Below are positions 1 through 6,281 of a stretch of 13,226 nucleotides of DNA, piece after piece. The notes under the pieces are model-generated. The model did no database searches, had not been told where the DNA came from, and was given only the letters and a program-made list of their open reading frames with translations. Every line of letters starts with the position of its first letter. Positions within the stretch are counted from its first letter, which is position 1. The position numbers and the translations under genes were made by a program. The stretch comes from Alphaproteobacteria bacterium. GTDB lineage: Bacteria; Pseudomonadota; Alphaproteobacteria; Rhodobacterales; Rhodobacteraceae. The DNA lies in the NCBI GenBank assembly GCA_024277955.1, contig JAJRUE010000191.1, forward strand, positions 1 through 13,226, in the 5' to 3' direction.

Positions 1-185
1 AATTCCTCGCGGCTGGTAAAGTAGTAATCCTGCCCGTCCACTTCGCCCGGGCGCGGCTTGCGGGTGGTGGCGGAAACCGAAAACCGGATCGTCGGATCCC
101 AGGCCATCAGCCGGCGCGACAGCGTCGATTTGCCGGCGCCCGACGGCGACGAGATGATCAGCAAAAGCCCGCGACGGTCGGCCAT
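1..185 (-). CDS. gmk: Guanylate kinase, N-terminal part (cut by window edge)
   Basis: Guanylate kinase transfers phosphate from ATP to GMP to form GDP in cytoplasmic purine nucleotide metabolism. Only the first 61 codons are in the window; the gene runs off the left edge. The visible protein begins MADRRGLLLIISS and carries the P-loop PSGAGKST at residues 14-21. It continues into the GMP-binding lid segment SATTRKPRPGE (38-48) and the DYYF motif (53-56), both diagnostic of Gmk. The ATG at 185-183 is preceded by GGAG about eight bases upstream, a Shine-Dalgarno that lies inside the last codons of yicC. The yicC stop is only three bases away, so the two are almost certainly cotranscribed and translationally coupled. 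The yicC-gmk pair is a common arrangement in alphaproteobacteria. The identification is secure despite truncation. Confidence 0.96.
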   Translation of the reverse strand, partial: MADRRGLLLIISSPSGAGKSTLSRRLMAWDPTIRFSVSATTRKPRPGEVDGQDYYFTSREE

Positions 186-188
186 CGT

Positions 189-1106
189 TCACTCCACGTT
201 CTGAACCTGCTCGCGCATCTGGTCGATCACCGCCTTGAGGTCAAGCCCGATCTGCGTCAGCTCGCGGCTTTGCGCCTTGGAACACAAGGTGTTGGCCTCG
301 CGCATGAATTCCTGGGTCAGAAAATCCAGCCGCCGGCCCACCGCGCCGCCGCTTTGCAGCAGTGCCCGCGCCGCCGCCACATGCGCGACCAGGCGGTCGC
401 ATTCCTCGGTCACGTCGCTTTTCACCGCCAGCAGCGCCAGTTCCTGGGCCACCCGGTCGGCGTCCGCGCCATCGCTGTTTTCCAGCACTCGGGCCAGGTT
501 TTCACGCAAGGTTTCGGCCAGCTTGCCGCGGCGCGCTTCGGCGGCTTGCGCGGCGCGCGCGGTGAGGGTTTCGATCCGGTCAAGCTGCTCGGCGATCACC
601 CCGGCAAGTGCTGCGCCTTCGCCGGTGCGCATGGCGTTGAAATCGGCGACCAGGGCCGCGAGATCGGCCAGCAGCGCATCGCGCAGCGCCGCCTGTTCGC
701 CCGCCCCCAGGCCGCTGTCGCCAAGCGCGCGCATCGCCAGGATGTCGGCGGCGGTGGTCGGCGCGAGCTCCAGATCATGTTCGCCCAGCGCGGTTTCCTC
801 GATCTGGCGGATGGTCGCGAGCACCGCGCCCAGCGCCTCGTGGTTGATCGGCGCCGGGCCGGCGCTGGCGTCGCGCTGCAGTTTCAGCGAAAGATTGACA
901 TTGCCCCGTTCGATCAGGGGTTTCAGCGCCGCGCGCACGGCCGCTTCCAGCCCTTCGACCAGGTCCGGCAGCCGGGTGCGCAGATCATAGCCGCGCGCGT
1001 TCACCGCCCGCAGATCCCAGCCCCAGCTCCAGCCGGCGGCGGCGCCCTTGCGGCTGGCGAACCCGGTCATCGACCGGATCGGCGCGGCTTTGCTGTTTCG
1101 TCCCAT
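189..1106 (-). CDS. yicC: YicC/YloC family endoribonuclease
   Basis: This is a cytoplasmic protein of the YicC/YloC family, members of which have been described as endoribonucleases involved in small-RNA and mRNA turnover. The chosen start gives 305 residues, close to the usual ~290. The family N-terminus IRSMTGFAS appears at residues 10-18, followed by the typical W(D)LR.VN.RG.D.R.R.P segment. The last ~50 residues hold the diagnostic C-terminal block: RLDFLTQEFMREANTL, then SKA, then REQVQNVE at the very end. I chose the ATG at 1106-1104 because it has a good Shine-Dalgarno (GCAGGAAAAG directly upstream). A TTG at 1142 would add twelve residues without such a site, and a still shorter start at the MTGFA methionine is possible. 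It is the upstream partner of gmk. The gene diverges from the PAS_5 gene across a 186-bp A/T-richer region. Confidence 0.93.
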   Translation of the reverse strand: MGRNSKAAPIRSMTGFASRKGAAAGWSWGWDLRAVNARGYDLRTRLPDLVEGLEAAVRAALKPLIERGNVNLSLKLQRDASAGPAPINHEALGAVLATIRQIEETALGEHDLELAPTTAADILAMRALGDSGLGAGEQAALRDALLADLAALVADFNAMRTGEGAALAGVIAEQLDRIETLTARAAQAAEARRGKLAETLRENLARVLENSDGADADRVAQELALLAVKSDVTEECDRLVAHVAAARALLQSGGAVGRRLDFLTQEFMREANTLCSKAQSRELTQIGLDLKAVIDQMREQVQNVE

Positions 1107-1143
1107 CTTTTCCTGCCCCCGTTGCAAGGCCAACCGGCTCAAA

Positions 1144-1233
1144 GGTTAACCATTTAGTAATTTTTCATCCTGCATTTGAAGAAAACTATGGCATATTAAG
1201 ATTTGAGTAAGCTTTGTTTCAGTAACGGTTAAC
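1144..1233. promoter_or_regulatory. Divergent promoter region with GGTTAAC / CtrA-like half-sites
   Basis: The 186-bp gap between divergent yicC and the PAS_5 gene is clearly richer in A/T than its surroundings. It contains GGTTAACC at 1144-1151, within which TTAACCAT (1146-1153) matches the half-site recognised by the alphaproteobacterial cell-cycle regulator CtrA. A second GGTTAAC lies at 1227-1233; read on the minus strand it gives TTAACCGT, one base from the same half-site. The match is seen directly. Binding by CtrA is inference from consensus knowledge only, because the canonical full site has two TTAA halves 6-7 bases apart and that is not present here. Confidence 0.3.
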
Positions 1234-1292
1234 AGACGGTGAACGGCAGGACAACGCGCCGCGCGCCGCAACAAAAACGGGGGAACCCGCGC

Positions 1293-2042
1293 ATGACAGG
1301 CGACACGACACGCAACGGCGGCGGCACCGATATCCTGGGGTTCAGGTTCACGCGCAAGCCTGCGCCAGAGTTTTCGGCGCTGGCGAGCTTGCGCGCCCAT
1401 TGGCACGACCTGGCGGCGGGGCGGGTTCTGCCAAGCCGGCGCGATATCGAGCCGCGCACGCTTGGGCCGATCCTCGAATACTGTTTCATCCTCGAACGTA
1501 TCGCGCCCGGCGTGGCGCGGTTCCGGCTGGCCGGGCAGCACCTGGGCGACCTGATGGGACTGGAAGTGCGCGGCATGCCGGCAACGGCGCTGTTCGTGCC
1601 CGAAAGCCGCCGCCAGCTTGCGGCGGTGCTGGAAAAGTGCTGCACCGCGCCGATCAGCGCCGAGTTGCGGCTGGCCGGAGAAGCCGGGATCGGGCGCGGG
1701 CGGCTGAGCGCGCGCATGCTGCTGTTGCCGGTGACCGACGATGCCGGGCGTATCAGCCGCATCCTGGGCTGCCTGCAAAGCGCCGGCAAGATCGGCCGCC
1801 AGCCGCGCCGGCTGCAGATCCGCGAGGTCATCGAACAACCGCTGCACCTGGGCCGCCCGCTGCCGACCGCGCGCCCGCTGGCAGAGCCGCAGCCTGAGCC
1901 GCGCCAGCCGGTCGCCGGTTTCGCAGAAAGCCCGGCGCCGTTCGCCCCTGCCCCGGGCGAGGCCGCCGGCGCCCCGGATCGGCCCGCGCGGCGCGCACCG
2001 AAACTGCGCCTGGTGGTGGACAACGACCGCCTGGACGACTGA
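1293..2042 (+). CDS. PAS_5-family PAS domain protein, possible sensory/regulatory
   Basis: The product is 249 residues and resembles the single-domain PAS_5 proteins that are abundant in Alphaproteobacteria, especially Rhodobacterales. PAS domains sense small ligands or mediate protein contacts; no output domain (kinase, cyclase, HTH) is visible, so any signalling role would need a partner. The recognisable core spans roughly residues 30-175: W..L..GRVLPSRRDIEP, then FILERIAPGVARFRLAGQ (66-82), then DLMGLEVRGMP (86-96). Residues ~185-235 are a proline/alanine-rich, probably disordered linker ending in a short LRLVVDND tail. The ATG at 1293 is chosen over an in-frame GTG at 1239 because GGGGGAA lies upstream and the extra 18 residues look unlike the family. 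The gene is transcribed divergently from yicC and convergently with DAHP synthase. Family membership is fairly sure; function is unknown. Confidence 0.8.
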   Translation: MTGDTTRNGGGTDILGFRFTRKPAPEFSALASLRAHWHDLAAGRVLPSRRDIEPRTLGPILEYCFILERIAPGVARFRLAGQHLGDLMGLEVRGMPATALFVPESRRQLAAVLEKCCTAPISAELRLAGEAGIGRGRLSARMLLLPVTDDAGRISRILGCLQSAGKIGRQPRRLQIREVIEQPLHLGRPLPTARPLAEPQPEPRQPVAGFAESPAPFAPAPGEAAGAPDRPARRAPKLRLVVDNDRLDD

Positions 2043-2077
2043 CCGACCCCGCCCATGATCGGCGGCCGCCTGGCCGC

Positions 2078-2121
2078 CAAGGCGCTTGCAAGCGCCTTGC
2101 AAGGTTTTTTCAAAAACCTTG
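2078..2121 (-). repeat. Paired-palindrome intergenic repeat, copy 1
   Basis: Two abutting palindromes. A perfect 22-bp G/C-cored one lies at 2078-2099 (half-site CAAGGCGCTTG). An A/T-cored one lies at 2100-2121 (arms CAAGGTTTTT and AAAAACCTTG around a 2-base loop). Both end in CAAGG/CCTTG. Relative to the upstream minus-strand DAHP synthase gene the order is A/T palindrome first, then G/C, 18 bases after its stop. Copies 2 and 3 have the same order relative to their upstream genes. Two more hairpins sit next to it: GGCCCG/CGGGCC at 2121-2135, and an 8-bp stem at 2133-2151 that spans the DAHP synthase stop codon. It occupies the convergent gap between the PAS_5 gene and DAHP synthase. Confidence 0.85.
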
Positions 2122-2139
2122 GCCCGCGCCGGGCCGCCG

Positions 2140-3510
2140 TCAGACGGCGGCGGCGCGGTCCTGGGCGCGGCGCCGGTTCGACAGTTCTTCCGACACCAGG
2201 AACGCCAGTTCCAGCGACTGGCTCGCGTTCAGGCGCGGATCGCACGCCGTGTGGTAACGGCTGGACAGGTCTTCGTCGGTGACCGCGCGCACGCCGCCGG
2301 TGCATTCGGTGACATCCTTGCCGGTCATCTCGAAATGCACGCCGCCGGGGATCGTGCCCTCGCCATTGTGCACGGCGAAGAATTCGCGCACCTCGCGCAG
2401 CACGCTGTCAAAGGGCCGGGTCTTGAAGCCGGTCGACGACTTGATCGTGTTGCCGTGCATCGGATCGCAGGTCCAGAGCACCTCGGCGCCCTCTTCGCGC
2501 ACCGTCTTGATCAGCCGCGGCAGGTGATCGCCCACCTTGCCGGCGCCAAAGCGGGTGATCAGCGTCAGCCGCCCAGGTTCGTTGTCCGGGTTCAGCCTGG
2601 CCATCAGCACCTTGAGGTCGTCGACCGTCATTGTCGGCCCGCATTTCAGCCCGATCGGGTTCTGCACGCCACGGCAGAACTCCACATGCGCCCCGTCCGG
2701 CTGGCGGGTGCGGTCGCCGATCCAGATCAGGTGCCCAGAGCCGGCCACCGGCAGCCCGGTGGTGCTGTCGATCCGGCACATGGCTTCTTCGTATTCCAGC
2801 AGCAGCGCTTCGTGGCTGGTGTAGAAATCCACCGTCTGCAGCGTGTGCGCCGCGTCCTGGCTGACCCCGGCGGCCTTGATGAAGTCCAGCGTGTCGGAAA
2901 TCCGGTTGGCCACATCGCGGTAACGCTCGGCTTCCGAGTTCTCGATAAAGCCCAGCGTCCAGGCATGCACCTGGTGCACGTCCGCATAGCCGCCCTGGGA
3001 AAAGGCGCGCAACAGGTTCAGCGTCGCCGCCGCCTGGGTGTAGGCCTGCAACATGCGCTGCGGGTCGGGCACGCGGCTGGCCTCGTCAAAGTCAAAGCCG
3101 TTGATGATGTCGCCGCGGTAGCTGGGCAGCTCGGCGTCGCCGATGGTTTCGGTCGGGGCCGAACGCGGCTTGGCGAACTGGCCGGCCATCCGGCCGATCT
3201 TCACCACCGGCACCTTGGCGCCGTAGGTCAGCACCATCGCCATCTGCAGCATCACCTTGAAGGTGTCGCGGATCGCATCGGCGGAAAACTCGGCAAAGCT
3301 TTCGGCGCAGTCGCCGCCCTGCAGCAGAAAGGCCTTGCCCCGGGACGCTTCGCCCAGCGCGGTCTTGAGACGACGGGCCTCGCCGGCAAAGACCAGCGGC
3401 GGATACTTGGCAAGCTGGTCCTCGACCGCCCGCAGTTTGCCGCTGTCCGGATAATCCGGCATCTGGACCCGCGGTTTCGAACGCCAGCCAGATTTCACCC
3501 AATCAGTCAT
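2140..3510 (-). CDS. aroG: Class II 3-deoxy-7-phosphoheptulonate (DAHP) synthase
   Basis: This enzyme condenses phosphoenolpyruvate with erythrose 4-phosphate to DAHP, the committed first step of the shikimate pathway to aromatic amino acids. At 456 residues it has the normal length for the class II (plant/actinobacterial-type) family. The expected metal ligands are present: Cys68 in GGDCAES (65-71), His352 in DPMHGNT (349-355), Glu394 in HFEMTG (392-397) and Asp424 in CDPRLN (423-428). The PEP-contacting segments KCGPTM (289-294) and the R/K-rich elements GDRTRQPDGAH (265-275) are also intact. The start ATG at 3510-3508 follows GGAGCAAGG. The gene stands alone, diverging from the GlxA-type regulator and converging on the PAS_5 gene. 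The symbol follows usage for alphaproteobacterial class II enzymes; aroF or aroH are used elsewhere. Feedback control cannot be read from the sequence. Confidence 0.96.
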   Translation of the reverse strand: MTDWVKSGWRSKPRVQMPDYPDSGKLRAVEDQLAKYPPLVFAGEARRLKTALGEASRGKAFLLQGGDCAESFAEFSADAIRDTFKVMLQMAMVLTYGAKVPVVKIGRMAGQFAKPRSAPTETIGDAELPSYRGDIINGFDFDEASRVPDPQRMLQAYTQAAATLNLLRAFSQGGYADVHQVHAWTLGFIENSEAERYRDVANRISDTLDFIKAAGVSQDAAHTLQTVDFYTSHEALLLEYEEAMCRIDSTTGLPVAGSGHLIWIGDRTRQPDGAHVEFCRGVQNPIGLKCGPTMTVDDLKVLMARLNPDNEPGRLTLITRFGAGKVGDHLPRLIKTVREEGAEVLWTCDPMHGNTIKSSTGFKTRPFDSVLREVREFFAVHNGEGTIPGGVHFEMTGKDVTECTGGVRAVTDEDLSSRYHTACDPRLNASQSLELAFLVSEELSNRRRAQDRAAAV

Positions 3511-3541
3511 CGCCTTGCTCCAAGCATGAATTCAAGCCTTG

Positions 3542-3570
3542 TTTATAGGACAGCCGCCGGCGCGGCGCAA
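3542..3570 (-). promoter_or_regulatory. Candidate sigma-70 type promoter for DAHP synthase
   Basis: On the minus strand, TTGCGC (3570-3565) is followed after exactly 17 bases by TATAAA (3547-3542), a five-of-six match to the -10 consensus. Transcription would begin around 3535, leaving a short leader of ~25 bases before the DAHP synthase ATG at 3510. The -35 matches only TTG. The position and spacing are what one expects, but the call rests on pattern alone. Confidence 0.4.
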
Positions 3571-3615
3571 ACGCTGAAATCCGCCGCCGGGGCGGTTTTC
3601 GCCCGCCTGGCCGCC

Positions 3616-3675
3616 ACCGCCAAAACCACCGCCAAACCCACCGCCAAACCCACCGCCAAAAGCACCGCCAAAACC
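3616..3675 (+). repeat. 12-bp tandem repeat, five units
   Basis: Five consecutive 12-base units begin at 3616, 3628, 3640, 3652 and 3664. The consensus is ACCGCCAAAMCC (M = A or C); units differ by one or two bases, and the fourth ends in AGC. Partial units lie just outside. The repeat is non-coding as far as I can tell and sits between two divergent promoters. It could vary in copy number between strains. Confidence 0.9.
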
Positions 3676-3873
3676 GGCCCGCAATCCGCCCCAGGGGCAG
3701 CGCCGGCCACGCCCCCGGCCCGGCCCCCGGCGGCACCGGCGGGCGCGCCGCCAGCCGCCCCCGCCGGGCGCGGTGCGAATTCGTCGCCGGGCGCGCGAAA
3801 CTCACTTGTCAGACTGGGGGAAAACTGCTTCGCTACGCGGTGCGATTTGTTCCTTTGACCACGGGGCCCGACC

Positions 3874-4869
3874 ATGACGCGCAACGATCCCGGCAACAGC
3901 GGCGCCAGGCGCCCGATCACCTTTCAGTTCCTGCTTCTGGATCAGTTCACGCTGCTGTCCTTTGCCTGCGCCGTCGAATGCCTGCGCCTGGCCAACCGGC
4001 TGTCGGGCGAACGGCTGTATGACTGGAAGCTGATCGGCGAAACCGGCGGCAAGGTGCGCTGTTCGCTGGGCATCGCGGTGCAGCTCGACGGCGACCTGGG
4101 CGAGACCGGGCGCGACGACACCATCCTGGTGTGCGGCGGGCTGAACATCGAGGCGAATTCCAGCCGCAAGGTGCTCAACTGGCTGCGCCGCGAGGCCCGG
4201 CGCGGGGTCAAGATCGGCGGGCTGTGCACCGCCAGCCACACGCTGGCCGCCGCCGGCCTGCTGGACGGCAAGCGCGCCACCATCCACTGGGAAAACCAGG
4301 ACAGTTTCAGCGAAACCTTCGACGATGTGCAGCTGACCAAATCGGTCTTTACCATCGACGGCAACCGGATGACCACCGCCGGCGGCACCTCGTCGATCGA
4401 CCTGATGCTCAAGCTGATCGCCCAGGACTTTGGCGAAGAGCTGGCCAATTCGGTGGCCGACCAGCAGCTCTATTCGTCGATTCGCACCGACCAGGATTCG
4501 CAGCGCCTGTCGGTGCCGGCGCGCATCGGCGTGCGCCATCCGAAACTGTCCAAGGTCATTCAGATGATGGAGCTTTACACCGAAGAGCCGATCAGCCCCT
4601 CGGTTCTGGCCGCTGACGTGGGCATGTCGACGCGCCAGCTGGAACGGCTGTTCCGGCGCTACCTGAACCGGTCGCCCAAGCGCTATTACATGGAGCTTCG
4701 GCTGCAAAAGGCGCGCAACCTGCTGATGCAGACCGACATGAGCGTGATCAACGTGGCGCTGGCCTGCGGTTTCGCCTCGCCCTCGCATTTTTCCAAGTGC
4801 TACCGGGCGCATTACAACACCACGCCCTATCGCGAACGCGGCACCCAGGCGGCGCGGCTGTCGGTGTGA
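3874..4869 (+). CDS. GlxA family transcriptional regulator (DJ-1/PfpI + AraC HTH)
   Basis: A 331-residue cytoplasmic DNA-binding protein. Residues ~14-200 form a DJ-1/PfpI-like (class I glutamine amidotransferase-fold) sensor domain, with the nucleophile-elbow-like segment GGLCTASH around Cys118 and the following HWEN (138-141). Residues ~225-325 hold an AraC-type dual helix-turn-helix. The first helix pair is at about 242-263 (LAADVGMSTRQLERLFRRYL) and the second at 291-312 (VALACGFASPSHFSKCYRAH). The GlxA family includes GbdR, CdhR and ArgR, which control glycine betaine, carnitine and arginine catabolism. Which ligand this one senses cannot be told, because its immediate neighbours (DAHP synthase; two unknown secreted proteins) are not catabolic genes. 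The ATG at 3874 has only a weak purine stretch (CGGGG) upstream. Family assignment is secure; target genes are unknown. Confidence 0.92.
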   Translation: MTRNDPGNSGARRPITFQFLLLDQFTLLSFACAVECLRLANRLSGERLYDWKLIGETGGKVRCSLGIAVQLDGDLGETGRDDTILVCGGLNIEANSSRKVLNWLRREARRGVKIGGLCTASHTLAAAGLLDGKRATIHWENQDSFSETFDDVQLTKSVFTIDGNRMTTAGGTSSIDLMLKLIAQDFGEELANSVADQQLYSSIRTDQDSQRLSVPARIGVRHPKLSKVIQMMELYTEEPISPSVLAADVGMSTRQLERLFRRYLNRSPKRYYMELRLQKARNLLMQTDMSVINVALACGFASPSHFSKCYRAHYNTTPYRERGTQAARLSV

Positions 4870-4936
4870 CGCCGGGCCTTGCGCCCCCCTGCCCGCGTGC
4901 CGGCCTGACGCTGAGCCCCCGGCCATATCCCGCTTG

Positions 4937-4956
4937 CCGGCCCGACGCCGGGCCGG
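4937..4956 (-). terminator. G/C-rich hairpin after the secreted-protein gene
   Basis: Perfect 8-bp stem CCGGCCCG/CGGGCCGG with a 4-base loop, ending one base beyond the stop codon of the minus-strand gene at 4958 and 67 bases after the plus-strand regulator's stop. It lies in a convergent gap and could end transcription from either side, but neither side has a T-tract. It is therefore not a textbook rho-independent terminator. Confidence 0.35.
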
Positions 4957-4957
4957 G

Positions 4958-5380
4958 TCAAAAACTTTTCATGATCGGCTCGACCGAAGAGTTCAGCTTG
5001 AAGTTCAGCACCACCAGTTCATCGCCGCGCTGGTGCAGGATCGCGTAGTAAAAGGCGTAGTTTTCCCCGGTCCAGTACAGCCGGGCTTCCTGGCTGACGC
5101 CATTGCCCAGATCCTGACGGCGAAACACCGTCACGTTGCTGAAGTCCACCGGAAAGGCAGTCAGCAACTGGGCGTTGACGCCGATCAGCTGTTCTTCGGT
5201 GTATTCGTCGCGCCCGCCGAGCGACTTGATCAGCGGGATGAAATCGCGCGACATGATCAGCCGGTCCACAAAGGCCGCATAGGCCGCGTAGCTGGCAAAC
5301 ACGCCGTCGCGTTGCTGGGCGCTGGCCGGGGCGGTCAGCAGGGGAAAGAGCATCACAAGAAAGGAAAACAGGCGAATCAT
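4958..5380 (-). CDS. Secreted protein of unknown function, paralog A
   Basis: I do not recognise this family. The product is 140 residues with a clear Sec signal peptide: MIRLFSFLVMLFPLL, then the cleavage motif ASA before Gln22. It should leave a ~119-residue soluble periplasmic or secreted domain. The mature part contains FVDRLIMSRDFIPLIKSLGG, AFPVDF, LYWTGENYAFYYAILHQRGDE and a final strand-like VVLNFKLNSSVE. There are no cysteines, no lipobox and no further membrane segment. It aligns without a single gap to the next gene upstream (5561-5983), with about 42 of 119 mature residues identical by eye. The ATG at 5380-5378 is chosen over a TTG six bases upstream; AAAGGGGG provides the ribosome site. 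It is transcribed from its own promoter-like element at 5459-5487 and is convergent with the GlxA-type regulator. Confidence 0.8.
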   Translation of the reverse strand: MIRLFSFLVMLFPLLTAPASAQQRDGVFASYAAYAAFVDRLIMSRDFIPLIKSLGGRDEYTEEQLIGVNAQLLTAFPVDFSNVTVFRRQDLGNGVSQEARLYWTGENYAFYYAILHQRGDELVVLNFKLNSSVEPIMKSF

Positions 5381-5432
5381 CGGCAACCCCCTTTGGTTTC
5401 AAAGCATTTCGGTAGAAAATTCCGCGCGCGAT

Positions 5433-5461
5433 CGGTTGGTGCCACACCGGTTGGTTCCACA
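5433..5461. repeat. 15-bp-period direct repeat in the leader/promoter of paralog A
   Basis: CGGTTGGTGCCACA (5433-5446) is repeated as CGGTTGGTTCCACA (5448-5461), differing at one base with a 15-base period. The second unit reaches into the candidate -10 element of the paralog A promoter, so it could be an operator. No equivalent repeat is seen in front of paralog B. Confidence 0.55.
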
Positions 5462-5487
5462 ATGGCGCGCGCGCCACCCATTGTCAA
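5459..5487 (-). promoter_or_regulatory. Candidate promoter of secreted paralog A
   Basis: On the minus strand a perfect TTGACA (5487-5482) is followed after 17 bases by CATTGT (5464-5459), a weak -10. The arrangement and much of the sequence (TTGACAAT at one end, a C-A-T/A-T-G-TGG pattern at the other) recur with identical spacing in front of paralog B. That supports this being the functional promoter. The leader would be about 70 bases. Confidence 0.5.
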
Positions 5488-5560
5488 AATTCGCCCACCG
5501 GCAAAAATCGCCCGCCGTGTGCGGCCCTCGGGCGGCAGGCCCCTGCCCGCGCGCGCCGTG

Positions 5561-5983
5561 TCACATCCCGTCGGCGTCCACTTCAAAGGACCGGGTCACC
5601 TGGTAGGTGATGACCGCGACCCCGTCGTCGCGCCGGTGCAGCACGGCGCGCACATAGGCATAGTCGTCGCCGCTCCAATAGGCGTGAACCTGGATCGAAA
5701 ACCCGCCCTGCATGTCGCGCGCCGCGACCGGTGCGCTGTTGGCGTAATCCACCGGAAACTCGCCGCGCCACTGCATCGCGACATCCATCAGCTGCGAGGG
5801 GCCAAGGTCTTCGGGGCCGCCCAGGCGCACGATCAGCCGGATGAAATCGCGATCGCGCATCGCCTGATCGACAAAGCCCCAGAATTCCCGGGCGTCGGCG
5901 AAATGCCCAAGCCTGGTCTGCGCCTGCGCCGGCTGGAACATCTGCAAGGTCACGAGTGTCAGGATCAGGGACAAAAGGCGCAT
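5561..5983 (-). CDS. Secreted protein of unknown function, paralog B
   Basis: Not a family I recognise. It has 140 residues, exactly the length of paralog A, with a Sec signal peptide (MRLLSLILTLVTLQMF, cleavage motif AQA before Gln22) and a 119-residue mature domain. Positions shared with paralog A include FVD, RDFI.LI..LGG, QL..V, FPVD, YW.G..YA, and A.LH.R.D. These are probably the structural core of a small alpha+beta domain. No cysteines, lipobox or second hydrophobic segment are present. The ATG at 5983-5981 directly precedes the signal sequence; GAGCGAGACC upstream is a modest ribosome site. A longer in-frame reading to 6034 would put 17 polar residues before the signal peptide and is unlikely. 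Its promoter-like element is at 6064-6092. It lies 180 bases upstream of paralog A on the same strand, which suggests tandem duplication rather than one tight operon. Confidence 0.8.
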   Translation of the reverse strand: MRLLSLILTLVTLQMFQPAQAQTRLGHFADAREFWGFVDQAMRDRDFIRLIVRLGGPEDLGPSQLMDVAMQWRGEFPVDYANSAPVAARDMQGGFSIQVHAYWSGDDYAYVRAVLHRRDDGVAVITYQVTRSFEVDADGM

Positions 5984-6063
5984 CTTGGTCTCGCTCTCGA
6001 AACTTTCGGGCCGGGTTTGCGAAGCGGGCGGCAAGGCATCGGCCCCGCGCGCCCGTGACCGCC

Positions 6064-6092
6064 ACCATTGGCCAGTGCCGCGCGATTGTCAA
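6064..6092 (-). promoter_or_regulatory. Candidate promoter of secreted paralog B
   Basis: On the minus strand TTGACA (6092-6087) is followed after 17 bases by AATGGT (6069-6064). Aligned with the paralog A promoter, TTGACAAT is identical, the spacing is identical, and seven of nine bases over the -10 segment agree. The leader to the ATG at 5983 would be about 75 bases. Confidence 0.5.
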
Positions 6093-6192
6093 AGCCCGCC
6101 CCCTGCGCCCCACGCCGACCGGGCCCGCCCCTGCCCCTGCGCGCAGCCCAGCGTCGCGCGGCGCAAAAGCCGCCCCGGCGCGGCGCGGAAAC

Positions 6193-6229
6193 TGGCGGAA
6201 ACAGTTTGTCGGGGTTTTCTTTTCCGCCA
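6193..6229 (+). promoter_or_regulatory. Inverted repeat upstream of the binding-protein gene
   Basis: TGGCGGAAA (6193-6201) and TTTCCGCCA (6221-6229) form a perfect 9-bp inverted repeat with a 19-base spacer. A second GCGGAAAC copy lies ten bases upstream (6185-6192 versus 6195-6202). It lies ~55 bases before the start of the transporter's binding-protein gene and could be an operator or a leader hairpin. I find no -35/-10 pair here good enough to call a promoter. Confidence 0.4.
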
Positions 6230-6281
6230 AGGCCAATTATCGTGCCGCGTCAGGACATTGTGCCACTTAGGGAGAAAACAA

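Larger units (their letters stand above)
3511..3873. other. Divergent intergenic region, no convincing gene
   Basis: These 363 bases separate the divergent DAHP synthase and GlxA-type regulator genes. They contain the candidate DAHP synthase promoter (3542-3570), a five-unit 12-bp tandem repeat (3616-3675), then a very G/C-rich low-complexity stretch (~3690-3790). Near the regulator, TTGTCA at 3806-3811 could be a -35 element, but I see no good -10 at the right distance. Open frames exist here on both strands, but they translate to low-complexity sequence (TAKPTAK-type on plus, a Trp/Arg-rich or Val/Leu/Ala-rich pattern on minus). They lack ribosome sites, so I call the region non-coding. Confidence 0.6.

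Noticed and set aside
2078..2121. Repeat copy 1 as a simple rho-independent terminator
   Set aside because: Neither palindrome is followed by a T-tract in either direction, and the A/T arm has T's on the 5' side and A's on the 3' side, opposite to a standard terminator.
3616..3675. CRISPR array
   Set aside because: Units are 12 bases and directly adjacent with no spacers; no cas genes are nearby.
2086..3858. Long plus-strand open frame (590 codons) across the DAHP synthase gene and into the intergenic repeat
   Set aside because: It is antisense to an unmistakable class II DAHP synthase and exists because of high G+C third positions. Its translation is rich in His, Gln, Arg and Gly with no family features.
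3525..3858. Possible small plus-strand protein with TAKPTAKPTAK repeats (histone H1-like appearance)
   Set aside because: There is no ribosome site before its ATG, it overlaps the DAHP synthase promoter, and the remainder is low-complexity Ala/Pro. The repeat explains the pattern.
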